Source of the DNA: Lycium barbarum
Taxonomy: Eukaryota; Streptophyta; Magnoliopsida; Solanales; Solanaceae
Direction: 5' to 3'
Length of the DNA: 64,000 nt
NCBI RefSeq assembly: GCF_019175385.1
Contig: NC_083337.1
Span: 43,624,938 to 43,688,937 of the forward strand
This document shows positions 35,217 to 49,001 of this stretch, in pieces. Positions within the stretch are counted from its first letter, which is position 1. Each line of letters starts with the position of its first letter. A program made the position numbers and the translations under genes. The notes under the pieces are model-generated. The model made no database searches. It was not told the DNA's origin and saw nothing but the letters and a program-made list of their open reading frames with translations.

Positions 35217-36198
35217 CCCCTCCCTTGTTATTTTCATCATATTTCAAGGTTTGGAAGCTTAACCATAGATACATATATTCTCCCAAAGTTTCTACATCAA
35301 TCTTTACGATACTTGTTGAAATCTAGCATCAATTAAACTCAGGAAGTGCGTATAACCTCATAGGTTTCAATTCTATCTTGGTATCGCTATGGTAAGGTGG
35401 AAACCTTGGATCCAAATTGGTACTAAGAGTCAACTAGGTCAATTGAGGTAAAGATTCCTTCTTTTTTACCAATAAATTAAGTTAATTCAAAGTTATATTT
35501 GTTAGATTGTCGCGTGTTAAGCCTAATTGGGCGAAAGACGGTATGAACCGCTTGTTGGATGTTGTTAATGGAATTATATGGATATTGAATTATATAAAAT
35601 GCCTTTGATGTTGGTTTTGGTTGTTGTTGAGGTCATGGGAACGTAGTAAAAACAGAGGAGATGCTGCCTAAATTCCCTTAACCTCAAATTAAATAGTCTC
35701 AAAGATACATCACATATGCGTTGGTGTATGAACAACTAAGGCCTAACTAAGGTCATATATTGCCATGTATAGGCAAAGGATGAGCGGGCCTCAGAATAAG
35801 GAATTCCTCCAAGTAGCGGATTGGCGATTTAAGGTATGTAAGGTGATCGTTTGCCTCTTTCTTTGGCACGAAACCAACTAGTACATGAATACGAGCGTCA
35901 TATAACAATTCACTCCATTCCTATGCTTTGTGTTTCAAATTTTAATGCCTCAATTATCTGATGATTCTTGAAATATTATCATGTTTATCATCATTACGTT
36001 ATTTCCTTGGATTCGATACGAATTCCATAATTTCTTTGGAGGTTACCGACCTTATGTCACTCCGAAAGGCCCCATGTTAATTCATTGGCTCCTCATGCAT
36101 TCTATATATATGTATTGCACTATTCTACTATACCGCACCGCGCTATAGTCGGTCAGGCAGGCGCGTCGATGCGTACACCATTGCAGTGGGCAGGTTAT

Positions 36199-36470
<272 letters not shown>

Positions 36471-37102
36471 GATTTTTAAACCCATGCATTGCATATGGTA
36501 CATTCTCAGATGGCTTAGGTTATTTCTATCCTTCCGTCTTACTTATGTTATTGTATCCTGCCTTACATACTCAGTACTTTTATCTGTACTGACGTCTCAT
36601 CCTGCGGGACGTTGCATTTCGTGATGTAGGTCCTAACAGATTTATTAGAGAGCAACCGCAGTAGGACTTCCAGCTTCAGCAGTGTCAGCAAATGCTACTA
36701 CTCCGGACTTGCTATCTTTTGGTACATTTATGTTAGCATGATATATGTTCATATGTATACTCTTAGAGGCTCATAAACACAGTATAGTATGTAGATGTTA
36801 TGTCTGGCCTTGTCGGCCTTGTTTTGGTTTGGATATTCTCCTGATAGCCTTGCCAGCTTTATGACACTCATGATGTTGTAGCAGCCTTGTCGGCTCGCTT
36901 ATGTATGTGTGTGTGTGTGTGTATTAGATTATTGCATATTTCTATATTTGGGCGTTTTCTGCGTGCAGGTGTCCTTTGAGCCATATTTGAGTTATATTAT
37001 ATCGAATAACGGTGATATGATAATTATGGTAATTGTAACGCCAAGTGGTATCTGACCCCTAGGTCAGCGCCTGTCATGCTTCTTGTTAGGGTGTGACAAA
37101 CT

Positions 37103-37112
37103 TGGTATCAGA
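37103..37112 (+). other. Primer binding site of G
   Basis: TGGTATCAGA four bases after the LTR end, then TTAGG in place of GC, i.e. the 3' part of the site has mutated. Orientation plus. Confidence 0.8.
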
Positions 37113-37302
37113 TTAGGTCAGTACTAGGGATGTCTATTAGCCGTGTCCAGTAGAGTCTTGGTTATCGGTATGCCATGCACCATATCTATAGCCAGGAGGC
37201 TATAGGGCATCTAGGAAGACACTTTTCTTCATGATCTAGATCGTGGGATAGAGCCAAGTTAAGAATGCAACTATCTAATCTTTCCCTGTTTAATTTTCAG
37301 CG

Positions 37303-38146
37303 ATGCCTCTAAGGAAGAAGAAAGTCAGCAAAATACTGGGCACTATTGGGGAAGGCCCGAGCGGAGTACCCCCAGCTGAGTTAAGACATAGCGAGGCTCA
37401 GAGCACCACTCCCTCGCATGCTACCTCTACTCCATCAGTTGTAGAAGAGCATGATAGGGCTCCAGTCCCTCCGGTTCCTCAACCTCCAGCTCCCTCCCTA
37501 TTGTTCCAGATCAGGACTTGTGAAATGCAGTCCAGTTATTGACCAGATTGGTAGCCGCTCAGACTCAACGGCAGGCTAGCCTTCCGGACAGGGCTGTTAG
37601 TTCCCGCCTACTTGATTTTCTTCATTTGGATCCTCCAATTTTCACGGGGTCAAACCCGAAGGATGATCCCCAAGACTTTGTAGATCGAATGGGCCGTGCT
37701 TTGAGGGTAATGCATGCCTATGATACAAAATCAGTGGAGTTAGCTTCTTATAGGTCGTGGGATGTGGAAGCAGTATGGTATGAATCCTGCCGACAATCGA
37801 GAAGGCTGAATGCACCTACAGCAGTATGGTTCGAGTTCACCAGAGCCTTTTTAGCTTATTATTTGCGCCCCCTCCCCCCCCCCCCCCCCCCCCGATCCGC
37901 AGGGCTAGGGTAATGAGTTTCTATCGCTTTCAGAGAATAACATGAGTGTTCGGGAATATAGTTTGAAGTTCAACTGTTTGGCAAAATATGCTCCGGGAAT
38001 TGTGGCTGAAATGGAAGATAGAATACAACGTTCCGTGACTAGGCTTGGGCCCCACCTGATTAAGAATTATATGACGGCCTCACCTCAGGACGAGATGGAT
38101 ATTTCTCATCTTCAGGCATATGCTCAGAATCTGGAGGATCTTGAAC
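37303..38146 (+). pseudogene. Gypsy gag of G, 5' part, interrupted by H
   Basis: ATG at 37303 (MPLRKKKVSK), about 200 bp after the PBS. It contains VVEEHDRAPVPPVPQPPAPS, the gag core (LDPPIFTGSNPKDDPQDFVDRM; KSVELASYRSWDVEAVWYE) and NMSVREYSLKFNCLAKYAP...LGPHLIKNYMTASP...YAQNLED. Frameshifts lie near 37535 and at a run of about 20 C at 37874-37893. The reading continues at 51505 on the other side of element H: the duplicated TGAAC (38142-38146 and 51505-51509) marks the insertion, and the gag frame resumes there with Lys/Arg-rich sequence. Confidence 0.9.
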
Positions 38147-40564
38147 TGTCACGACCCAGCTAGGGGCCGCGACGGGTACCCAGAGCTAGCCACCGAGCAC
38201 CGCTTGACCTACTACTCATCTTACTCATTTAATGCCCCTTTTATCAACTTGTACATAAAATTATAGGAAAACATATTTTGTATAGAAACATAAATGCTTT
38301 ATATACATTTTGCCTCTCGGCCATCAAATATATATATATATGTATGGTAACATCTTGTGAGACCATCTAACCCACACTGCGCATCTACGAGCCTCTACTG
38401 ACATACTATATACATAGACGGAACAGGACTCCGTCGTGCCCAAAATATGCATGTATATACAAAAAGAATAATCATAAGCACCTCCGGACAATGAAGTGCT
38501 TCCAATCAGCTGACAGCTCCTAAGAATCTGGGTCAAGCTCGCCCCCCTGTCTACCTGTGGGCATGAACACAGCGTCCAAGAAAACAGATGTCAGTACGAG
38601 TATTGTACTGAGTATGAGAGGCATAAACAATGAAGAAAGACAACAATAATATAATGAAAACATCAATATGAAACATCTGGATCCGAATGACCATCATAAA
38701 GGAAGTAATGCATGTCGTCTTACTCATACTCATTATCATGTCATGTATGCATAATATGTAAGCTGCCCGTCCACGTCGGAACGGTGTGATAATCAATAAC
38801 ATTAACCCGCGTCCGGGGTACCATCTCATGCCGCCCACTAGTGGTGTCTGCCCATGCCAAAAGGTCATGGTGTATCCGTATAGTTGCCCGCCTTGGCAGT
38901 GACTGCCCGGTCAACTAGGCCCGGTGTGATGCAATCATGTCATGCTCATCATAAAATGCGTATAATAATATGCTCATCATACATGCATAAAGGCTCTAGA
39001 CAACTGCGCTCTATCGAGGTGACGTAAGGTCGTGAACCCTCGATTCCATTATGGACATATATGAACATTCTGCCTCACCTTGAAGGAAGTAGTGCATAAG
39101 GTGAGTGTGAGCAATAAATAACATCATTATCAACATGGCATCATCATATCACATCTCTTTATCTTATATGAGCACTTATGGACATAGGCTTTTAGCTTTC
39201 CCGAATATAGGCACTCATGAAGAGGAAAGGAATTCAGGATATAGGATTCATGCCATTAGAAAGAAAGAACTAGCCTCACATACCTTTGTCGCTTAGTTTC
39301 ACTATCGTTCACTCATTCTCCTTTCAGTATCACGTCACTACCTTCACGAGAGAATGCGCATTATAATTAGTCAATCGACCATAAGAACGCATCATTATTT
39401 CTAGAGAAAATTGGGCAGCATCTCCTTTGTTTCTACTACTTTTCCCATGTTCTATTTCATCTACCAAACATGTACAACAACACTCAATAGAGTATCAACA
39501 TTCCTCGCTTATACACATTAAGAGAAATCCACCATTTTCCTCCAATTTTTCCACATTTAATGATTTTAGCTCGTTATCGCATTTTCTCATTTATAATACT
39601 AATCTCATGGTCTAAACATCATTTTTAGCGTATTCATAATCATAACATGTCAACTTTCATGATTCCATTCAACTATCTTCCAATTGTGACACTATTCACT
39701 CATTCAAGACCCATTTTCCATGTCTCTCTATAATTCAAGCTTCTTAGTCTTCTAATACCTTAAACAACATGCTAAAATCATGAAACTTACCTTAGATGAT
39801 AGTTGAACAAGCCTTGAATGAGAATACTCCTCTAGCACCAAAACCCTATCTCACCTCCTTTGATGTTCTTTGGAGAAGATGAACTCTACTTGGGTTTCAT
39901 ACACTTTGATTCACGAATTTGATGTTGTTGATCATTGATTTCCTTGGTATTTTCGTGGTTGAAGTGCTTGGAGAATATTATAGAGTGTTCTTGAGTTGGA
40001 GAGTGGAGGATGAAATAAAATGGAGTGAAAAACAATGATCCTTATATGAATTTAAAAGCTGGCCGAGTGACAATATACGGACCAACATACGGTCCGTACT
40101 ATTTATACGGACCATATGTTTTGGCTTACATTTGGTCCAGTGGCTGGTCCCTCCTTTGGCCAATTATACGGCCAAATCTACGGCTGGTATAATTTATACG
40201 GTCCGTAGATTGGACCGTATAATGCCTAGTGGTTTCGTTTTTGTTCTCGTCGACTCGTTTGATCCCCGATACCTATGGAACCTTCTTAACACTTGTTTAA
40301 CACTTCAATACCAATCTAAGGGACGTCATTGCATGTCTCTAAGACACCATTATACCCTCACCACGTCGTTGCTCAGTATTCTTATCCGATACACAATATA
40401 CGACTCGCTTTCCTTAACAACTTTCTTCCCTCATCTCGGATGGTTTTGAAATCTCGTTTGGGGTTATCAAATACTATTCCTCACTCATCGAAATTCCGTA
40501 TACGCCATGACCTTCGTTGTCCTATTCACAGTGCATGTACGGGGGAATTTCCCAAGGTGTAACA
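38147..40564 (-). mobile_element. 3' LTR of H
   Basis: 2,418 bp, TGTCACGACCC...GGTGTAACA in plus orientation. It contains CAGTACGAGTATTGTACTG (38592-38610), CCCGGTCAACTAGGCCCGGT (38907-38926), GGGCAGCATCTCCTTTG (39414-39430), and the TACGGTCCGTA palindrome cluster at 40073-40222 upstream of TATAAG (40041-40046). It differs from the 5' LTR by scattered substitutions and a much shorter AT repeat (38328-38341). Confidence 0.95.
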
Positions 40565-40612
40565 TTCTCCCCCCCCCCCCCCCCCGTTTTGGAACATTCG
40601 TCCTCGAATGTT
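40565..40612 (-). promoter_or_regulatory. Polypurine tract (expanded G-run) and stem-loop of H
   Basis: On the minus strand AACATTCGAGGACGAATGTT (40593-40612), a perfect 8-bp stem with an AGGA loop, then CCAAAAC and about 17-18 consecutive G, ending GAGAA at the LTR. The G-run is longer than in A or E and may be a slippage expansion or sequencing artefact. Confidence 0.85.
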
Positions 40613-42955
40613 AAACCGTCAAGATTCTACAAATATTTCGCCAGAGTTTCCCCTGTAATTTGGCGCTACTAACCTGTCACAACAACCCATAATATCATCG
40701 CCTCACAGGGCTACATCACAATATCACATATCTATGGCCACACATGACCAAAAGCATAAAGGTAAGCATACATACCTTGCGATCTCGGCGTGTCATCACG
40801 AACCTCTTCTGGAAATTGGGATAGATGCGGATATTTGGCTTTCACCTTCTCTTCCGCTTCCCAAGTCATTTCTTCCCTGTTGTTGTTTCACCATAGAACC
40901 TTGACTGAAGCGACCTCTTTATTCCGAAGCCGTCGCACCTGTCTATCTAGGATAGCAACCGGCACTTCTTCATATGTCAATTTTTCTGTCACCTGGACAT
41001 CATCCATCGGAACTATTCTTGTGGGGTCTCCGATACACTTGCGGAGCATTGAAACATGAAAAACTGGGTGTACGGACTCGAGTTCTGAGGGAAAGTCCAG
41101 TTCATAGGCTACTCGACCCACCTTATGGATGATTCGATAAGGTCCAATGTATCTTGGACTTGACTTTCCCTTTTTACCAAATCTCATTACTCCTTTCATA
41201 GGCGAGACTTTCAAAAATACCCAATCATTAGTTTGAAATTCAAAGTCTCGTCGACGGTTGTCCGCATAAGACTTTTGACGACTTTGGGCGGTTAACAATC
41301 GGCCTCGAATCACTTTAACCTTTTCGACTGCTTGTTGGATCAAGTTGGGGCCTATCAATTGTGTTTCTCCGGTTTCAAACCATCCAATTGGAGATCTACA
41401 TTTCCTTCCGTACAAAGCCTCATACGGAGCCATTTGAAAACCGGAATGGTAGCTGTTGTTATAGGCAAATTCAATAAGGGGCAAATGCTCATCCCAACCA
41501 CCACCGAAGTCCAGCACACATGCTCGCAGCATATCTTCCAAGGTCTGAATAGTGCGCTTGGCTTGCCCGTCGGTCTATGGATGAAACGCCGTGCTGAGCT
41601 TAACTTGAGTACCTAGACCTTCTTGAAAGGATTTCCAAAACTTGGTTGTAAACTGTGCCCCTCTGTCTGTAATGATGGCCAAAGGAATTCCATGAAGTCG
41701 CACAATTTCTTTTAGATACAACCTGGCATAGTCTTCTGCCGAATACGTGGTTCTGACTGGGAGGAAATGAGCTGCTTTTGTGAGTCTGTCCACGATCACC
41801 CATATTGAATCATACCTGCCACAGGAACGGGGTAATCCCACGATGAAATCCATGTTGATCACTTCCCATTTCCAAGTAGGAATTTCCATTGTTTGCAACA
41901 AGCCCCCTGGCTTCTTATGTACGGCTTTGACCTGTTGGCAATTCGGACATTGTGCCACGAAATCTGCTATGTCCCTCTTCATGCCATCCCACCAGTATAT
42001 CAATTTGAGATCATGATACATTTTAGTTGCACCGGGATGAATAGAGTACCGAGAATAGTGTGCTTCCTCTAAAATCCGTTGGCGCAATATTGCCATATCC
42101 GGTACACATAGCCTGCCTCGATATCTAAGGATCCCATTTACGGAAACTTCAAATGGAGACTTTTCCTTTTCAAGAGACATGTCTCGGTATCGGCTTAATT
42201 GAGAATTGTCACACCCTGACCTTACTAGGGTGTGATGGGCACCCGACCCTTATCTAGGGCTGAGCGAACCCTCTGATTCATATTACACACGTAATATCTT
42301 TGAACTCTTAAATCAAATACAATAAAATACATAGTAAAACTTTCGGAAATATCCTTTTTCTTTGTTCCCAAATCAGACAAAATCTGTAATCATGTAGAAC
42401 TTATATCATAACATAAAATGACACATCGGCTGATGGAGCCGCTTACAAAACTGACAACCAATACCCACGACCCTGTCTGCAAAGTCTCTAACAATAATCA
42501 AACATCATAGCACATATACTCTGACTCGGCAGCACTCCAGGAATGAGTGGAGCTTGCCAACTTCACTGGAACATCTTCTGTAGTGACTTCTACTCATCTG
42601 GGTGTACCTGCGCGGCATGAAACGCAGCCCCCGAAGAAAGGGGGTCAGTACGGAATATGTACTGAGCATGTAAGGCATGGAATACAGAAAACAGAACCAT
42701 AATCGAAGCAAACAGTACAAGAGTGTGTACATTATCCAGATTACCAAAGTGCTTATTTTCCGATCACAAATCGTGTATACATATGTCATGTGTCAGAAAA
42801 ATGCAGATCCAGAATATCAGAGTGTTTGTTTCCCAGAACACAGGTCATATATGCCGAGGTCATATGTCAGAAGGAGTACAGAGACACAGAATGCCAAAAT
42901 GCTTACTTTCCAAACACAATTCATGCATGTCATCATCATATATCATATCTACATA

Positions 42956-43345
42956 TAACGTGCCCCGGCCCTCCAGTGAGGGACGCGGTGAGTCATGTAT
43001 CATGTGTGCATATAACGTGCCCCGGCCCTCAGTGAGGGACGCGGTGAATCATGTACCATGTATGCATATAACGTGCCCCGGCCCTCAGTGAGGGACGCGG
43101 TGAATCATATATCATGTATGCATATAACGTGCCCCGGCCCTCAGTGAGGGACGCGGTGAATCATATATCATGTATCACATATGCATGTAACGTGCCCCGA
43201 CCCTCTTTTGCGGGACGCGGTGAATAAATCATGTGCCATCCTGGCCACCACCCCGTCATCACATCATAATGTCATCATATCATATATATATATATAACAT
43301 GCCCCGGCCCGCAAGTGAGAGGGACGCGGTGAACAATGCAGAGAG
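42956..43345 (-). repeat. Hairpin minisatellite in LTR I
   Basis: About five tandem units of 54-66 bp at 42956-43225 plus a further copy at 43296-43332. Each has GCCCCGGCCCTC(A)GTGAGGGACGCGGTGA as its core, and each core can fold as CCCTC/GAGGG. It occupies the same part of the LTR as the 32-bp units in D. Confidence 0.9.
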
Positions 43346-45120
43346 ATACGCACGAGAACATACCCTGGCCCGGGACGCAGTGGAGGACATACTGAAACTT
43401 GCACGAACAGAGTAGTGCGAAATCATATGCACATAAATCAAGACTCGATATATATACGTACACATACCAACCTTTGAAGGATCATAAACATGTCTCTAGT
43501 CAATCGGAGTTAGTATGTGAAAGTTACAGACATTTTTACCACAGAACTTTTACGAACATTTCAAAGCAAATCCGAGATCTTTTACGAAAGTTAGGGACAT
43601 TTTACTACAGAAACCTTTTTGAACGTTCCAGAAGCTATTTTTAGAAAATCAAAGCAACAATCATATTAGGTACCTTTTGAATATCGTTATGGATCGAATC
43701 AAATAAAGCTTTTGGAACCATATGTACGTATCAAAATAAATCAAAGACTCAACGGAATAATCAAACGTGCTATCAAATTCCAGACATTAGTCATACCAAT
43801 ATCTCTCGAATACCATACCAAAATATATCAAACAGAACTTCGGACATTAACACATACAGAACTCTTTTAGGAACAAAACTCTTCATGCTCATCTCGTTGT
43901 TCAATCCTATAATAAGATCGATCATATGGAATATACTCATATCAAAAAGTGAATAAGAATCGTAAACAAACTCAGAATCAAAGAATAGAGTAATCCCTAG
44001 AGTACATATCATACCTTATTTGGCTCTAGGACATGCCAAAAGAAAGAAAGGGTAAGCCTTACATACCTGTCCCACGACCAACTAGCTACGCTTATTTGTC
44101 CAAACTTGCTAGTCTACATACAAAAGAATTCACATAATCATTAGATTCATCGTCACACTCACTTGTATTAGTCTTTCAAATGAATTCACTTATAGTCTAT
44201 CGAAATTTCGGCAGCATTTCCCCTGTAAATACACCATCCCCGAGAATTTAACTCGGCCAATTTATCCACAATAACAATCCCAATAATCATGCCAACAACA
44301 ACAATAATCAATTCAAGACACATTCTAACATTAACAACTTTTGTCACACAATTCGACGGCATTTCATTTATATTCAATTCACAATTGCTCACATTTTCAA
44401 GTACTAATCCGAAACCATTCAAACAATATCCAAGAACACTTCAACAATCCGCATGACATTGCAAACGGCCCAACCACCATACTACCCGAAACCTTCCAAA
44501 TTCCACAAGAACACTATCAACACATTTCCTTCCTTCTAAATTCATAAACTATGCCAACAATCTATACTTTAGCAATACCATTCATTCTTATAATCATAAG
44601 AAACCATACTAATATCACGTCAACTTCTTCCATAATCCACAAACGACTACAACTTCATTTCAAAGTTATCAAACCTTCATTTTTATTATGGAATTCACAA
44701 CAACAATAATCAAACTACTAAATAAAATTAATTCATCACTTCTACACCACCACCCTATATTCGGCCAACACCAATACATATATATTTCATGAATTCCATC
44801 CATTTTTACATACTTCAACATACATAAATCATCCATAACACATGTAAAAGAAGATTGAATACATACCTTCTTCACTTATCTCTTCTTGCTCAGCTAGGTT
44901 CACAATTTGCACAACAAATGCTTGGCTTACTCCAACAATCACCCCATGTTGTAAAGGACCTTCCAATTGGTAGAAAAGCTAGAAGAATTTATTTTTTTGA
45001 ATCAATTTTTCCATGGCTCTTGCTTAGTTGCTCTTGGCCGAATGGCCTCCTATTTTTTTTGTTTCTCCAAGTTTCTTGAAATTTCTATGGATAGGATGAT
45101 AAATATGACCATTTAATTTT

Positions 45121-45180
45121 CTTTTATACACAAGATTAATTTGTCCATGTGGGCCTAAGCCCACCCAATATGGCCGGCCA
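45121..45180 (-). promoter_or_regulatory. Presumed LTR promoter of I
   Basis: TATAAAAG on the minus strand at 45121-45128. Upstream in sense are the inverted repeat GTGGGCCTAAGCCCAC (45149-45164) and the perfect palindrome TGGCCGGCCA (45171-45180). Confidence 0.45.
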
Positions 45181-47479
45181 CATGGCCTTTATTTCCAAGC
45201 CCATCTTTTTTTTTTTGTATTTTATCTTGCAATTCATGAAAAACTATTTTCCAAATTCCGAATTTGCCCTTAGCCTTCCTCCATATTCCTATGAGTCGTC
45301 TTGCGAATTTCTCTTTTTACCCCTAACCTTCCTTAATATTTCCACTTCAAAGACTTTCATGAACAACTTGTATACTAGACAAAATCAAAATATCACCTTG
45401 TCCCTAACTTCCCGCGATTATCTTGAATTATCCAAATACGTAAAATGCGGGATATAACAAGAATCTTCATATTGTTGTTCCTTCACCTCTATATTCAAGG
45501 ATGAAACTGTGGGGTCATTAATGTTGATGCCTGTATTACCCAAATCAATTGCACGTACTCCGAGATTTGCTAATCGATGGAGCTCACGAACCATTTCTTG
45601 CTTTTCTGAAGGAACTTCACACAAACTACCCATTGATTGATGGCTAAGCGCATCAGCTACCACATTCGCTTTTCCGGGATGATATAGAATATTCACATCG
45701 TAATCCTTCAGTAATTCTAACCATCGCCTCTGCCGCAAATTTAACTCCTTCTGTTTGAAAATATACTGGAAACTCTTGTGATCTGTATAAATATCGACGT
45801 GCACACCATACAGATAATGTCTCCATATCTTCAAGGCATAAATAACCGCAGCCAATTCGAGATCATGAGTTGGATAATTCTTTTCATGTTTCCACAATTG
45901 TCTCGAGGCATATGCAATAACTTTGCCATACTGCATCAATACACATCCTAGTCCCACACCGGAAGCGTCACAATACACAACATAGCCATCTGGCCCTTCT
46001 GGAAGTGTTAGTACTGGAGCTGAGGTCAACCTGTCCTTCAACTCTTGGAAACTACGTTCGCATGCATCGTTCCACTGAAATTTTGCCGACTTCTGGGTTA
46101 GCTTCGTCAATGGAGCTGAAATAGATGAAAAACCCTCTACAAACCTTCTATAATAACCTGCCAAACCCAGAAAACTACGAACTTCCGTAGGCGTTGTAGG
46201 CCTTGGCCAAGTCTTCACAGCTTCTATTTTCTGAGTGTCAACTCGGATGCCATCATTTGAAATAATATGACCCAGGAATGCCACAGAATTTAGCCAAAAC
46301 TCGCACTTTGAGAATTTTCCATATAATTTTCGGGCTCGAAGAACTCCCAGGACAATTCGCAAGTGATCTGCATGTTCTGATTCTGTGCGGGAATGCACTA
46401 GAATATCGTCAATAAATACTATCACGAACAGATCCAGAAATGGCCTGAACATATTATTCATTAGATTCATAAACACTGCCGGAGCATTCGTCAGCCCAAA
46501 CGACATCACTCGGAACTCATAGTGGCCATACCTCGTTCTGAAAGCGGTTTTGGAAATATCTTCTTCTCTAATTCTCACTTGATGATAACCAGATCTCAAA
46601 TCTATCTTGGAGAACCACTTAGCGCCCTGTAATTGGTCGAACAAATCATCAATTCTGGGGAGGGGATACTTGTTCTTTATTGTTACCTTTTTTAACTGTC
46701 TGTAATCGATACACATCCGTAGAGATCCGTCCTTCTTTCTCACGAACAAGACTGGTGCTCCCCACGGCAATGAACTGGGCCTTATAAACCCCTTTTCGAG
46801 CAAGTCCTTCAACTGTGCCTTCAGCTCCTTCAATACTGTCGGAGCTATTCGATAAGGAGGAATAGAAATAGGCTCAGTGTCAGGTAACACATCAATAGCA
46901 AAGTCAATTTCTCTTTCCGGAGGAAGACCTGGAAGTTCGTCTGGAAATACATCTGGGAATTCATTCACTACCGGAACAGACTGGAAAGTTGGCACCCTTG
47001 CTTCTGTGTCATGAACCCGAACTAGATGATAAATATAACCTTTAGCTATCAGTTTTCTCGCCTTAAGGTAGGAAATAAACCTACCCTTTGGAGACGCCGT
47101 ATTACCCTTCCATTCAAGCACGGGCTCTTCTGGAAATTGAAATCGAACCATCTTCGTCCGGCAATCAACATTACCATAACATGAGGCCAACCAATCCATA
47201 CCTATAATTACATCGAAATCTATCATTTCAAGCTCAATAAAGTCGGCTTTAGTCTGGCGATCACATATCACAATGACACAATTTTTGTACACTTTCCTCG
47301 CTATTACCGGATCACCAACCGGAGTGAATACCTCAAAAGGTTTAATTGGCTCGGATTGCACCCCAATACAATCAGCAACATATGGAGTGACATAAGAAAA
47401 AGTAGAACCTAGATCGATCAAAGCATATACATCACGGGAAAATATAGTCAATGTACCTGTGACAACATCTGGGGAAGAC

Positions 47480-48809
47480 TCAAAGATCCTGTCGCCCAAC
47501 TAAAGAATATACGCGGGGCTGAACAGCACCTGAAGTAGATGCTCTCCCTCTACCTCTGCCTCTACCTGCTGTAGTCTGAGAAGCCTGTGTTGTCGGGCGT
47601 ACTGAAGAAGACCCACCTGCTGATCTTGTAGGCTGAGTCCCAACTATACCTCTCGCCGAAAGACAATCTCTCATCATATGGCCAACTTTCCCGCAGGCAT
47701 ATCATGCGTCCAAACCCTGACAGCACTGCCCGGAATGCAATCTACCGCACTGGCTGCACCGCGGTAGTGGAGGTCTCCGCTGACTAAAATCTCCCCTGAA
47801 CGAAGAATCTGAGGCCCTCGAACTCTGGCCCTGTCCTGACTGAAAAGAACGATCAAACCTCCTATCTGAGAATCTGGGAGGCGCACTAGTCGCTGACTGA
47901 CCTGAGTGTCTAGAGTGCATCTGTCTCGGTCCCCCTCTATATTCACTGCTCATTCCCATAGATTTACCCCTCTTACCTTGTCTTCTTTCACTATCACGAT
48001 CACTTCTTTGCAGCTGTTGTCATTCCTCAAGATTCTGAGCATGGGCCTGTATTCGGGAAATATCCATCCCGTCTTGCAAAGAGGCCGTCAGATAATCTCT
48101 AAACAAATGTGGCCCCAAACCACTCACGAATCTGTGTAGACGATCGCCCATGTCGATCACCATAGTTGGGGCATACCTGGCCAGAGAATTAAACTGCATA
48201 CTATACTCCAGAGCACTCATGCTTCCCTGCTTCAGATTCAAAAACCTGTCCGCTCTAGCTCGGCGAACCTCGGGCAGTAAATTGTGGCGAATAAAAGCAT
48301 CAACAAACTCTTGCCAAACAGGAAGAGGTGCACTTTCTGATCTCAACGCTATCCAGTTGTTATACCACAATACCGCCACATCGCGGAGTCTATAAGAAGC
48401 CAACTCTACCGACTCGGTCTCAGTAGCATGCATAAGTTTCAGCGTCCTCAACATCTCATCGATAAAGCCTTATGGGTCCTCATCCGGCATTGACCCGAAT
48501 AATTTCGGAGGATTTAGAGTTAGGAAATAACGGGCTCTCATACTAGCTGAACGATCACTCGGGCTTGCACTCTGCCGCTGTGCCTGGGCGGCAACCAATT
48601 GCCTCAATAGATGAATAGCTTCGGTCACTTGTTGACCCGAAGTAACTGGGAGGGATTGGAACTGAAGCTCCTCCTTGCTCTTCTACATTGGGCGAGGCCT
48701 CATTTTGTGATTCGCCTACCTCTACATTCGCTGGAGGCTCTCTTTCTGCCCGCCTCTTCGTCGTAGCTTTGTCGTTCTGGGCGGCTGTAGCTTTTCCCTT
48801 TGGCGGCAT
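47480..48809 (-). pseudogene. Gypsy gag of H, interrupted
   Basis: Starts MPPKGKATAAQND at 48809, about 190 bp after the PBS. It has the gag core (FGSMPDEDP then a stop where A has Gln at 48472-48480; RARADRFLNLKQGSMSALEYS; YAPTMVIDMGDRLHRFVSGLGPHL) and a zinc knuckle at about 47670-47705 in which the first Cys codon is TGA (stop) before YACGKVGHMMRDC. There are also frameshifts between 47959 and 48020. The capsid-like core is otherwise well preserved and close to that of A. Confidence 0.92.
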
Positions 48810-49001
48810 TTTTCTGAAATCATAACACACTTTTAGAAGGAATATATATTCTTAGACATGGCTCTATCGCACGAACTCATAAGAAGAAAGACGGTCGTTT
48901 TCCTAAATGCCTTGTAGCCTCTTGTTTATTAGCGTGGCGCGCAACACACCATAAACAAGACTCTACTAGACACGGCTCGTAGACACTTCCTAGGACGAAC
49001 T

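Larger units (their letters stand above)
42207..45459 (-). mobile_element. Solo LTR I inserted in the pol of H
   Basis: 3,253 bp, TGTCACACCC...GATATAACA in plus orientation, flanked by a perfect duplication AGAAT (42202-42206 and 45460-45464). No PBS, PPT or internal region, so it arose by LTR-LTR recombination after insertion. It contains CAGTACGGAATATGTACTG (42646-42664), a hairpin minisatellite (42956-43345), CGAAATTTCGGCAGCATTTCC (44200-44221 region) and a TATAAAAG (45121-45128 on the minus strand). Length and motif order resemble the LTR of E, so I probably belongs to the E family. Confidence 0.95.
40790..47499 (-). pseudogene. Gypsy pol of H, split by solo LTR I
   Basis: Protease ([16 protein letters not shown], about residue 29), reverse transcriptase ([26 protein letters not shown] with the catalytic Asp pair at 46405-46410), and RNase H ([17 protein letters not shown], about residue 511; [12 protein letters not shown]) lie in one 693-codon frame (47499-45418). 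Solo LTR I follows. Integrase resumes at 42206 with HHCC finger (HYSRYSIHPG...CPNCQ), VINMDFIVGLP, IITDRGAQF and a chromodomain ([15 protein letters not shown]). I plus one target duplication is 3,258 bp, a multiple of three, so the frame is the same on both sides. Apart from I, I see only two nonsense codons: TAG at 41575-41577 and TGA at 40888-40890 inside the chromodomain. Two catalytic changes: the protease site reads DLG rather than DSG, and the third integrase acidic residue is Lys (AAG, 41557-41559) in DGQAKRT where A has Glu. Confidence 0.95.
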
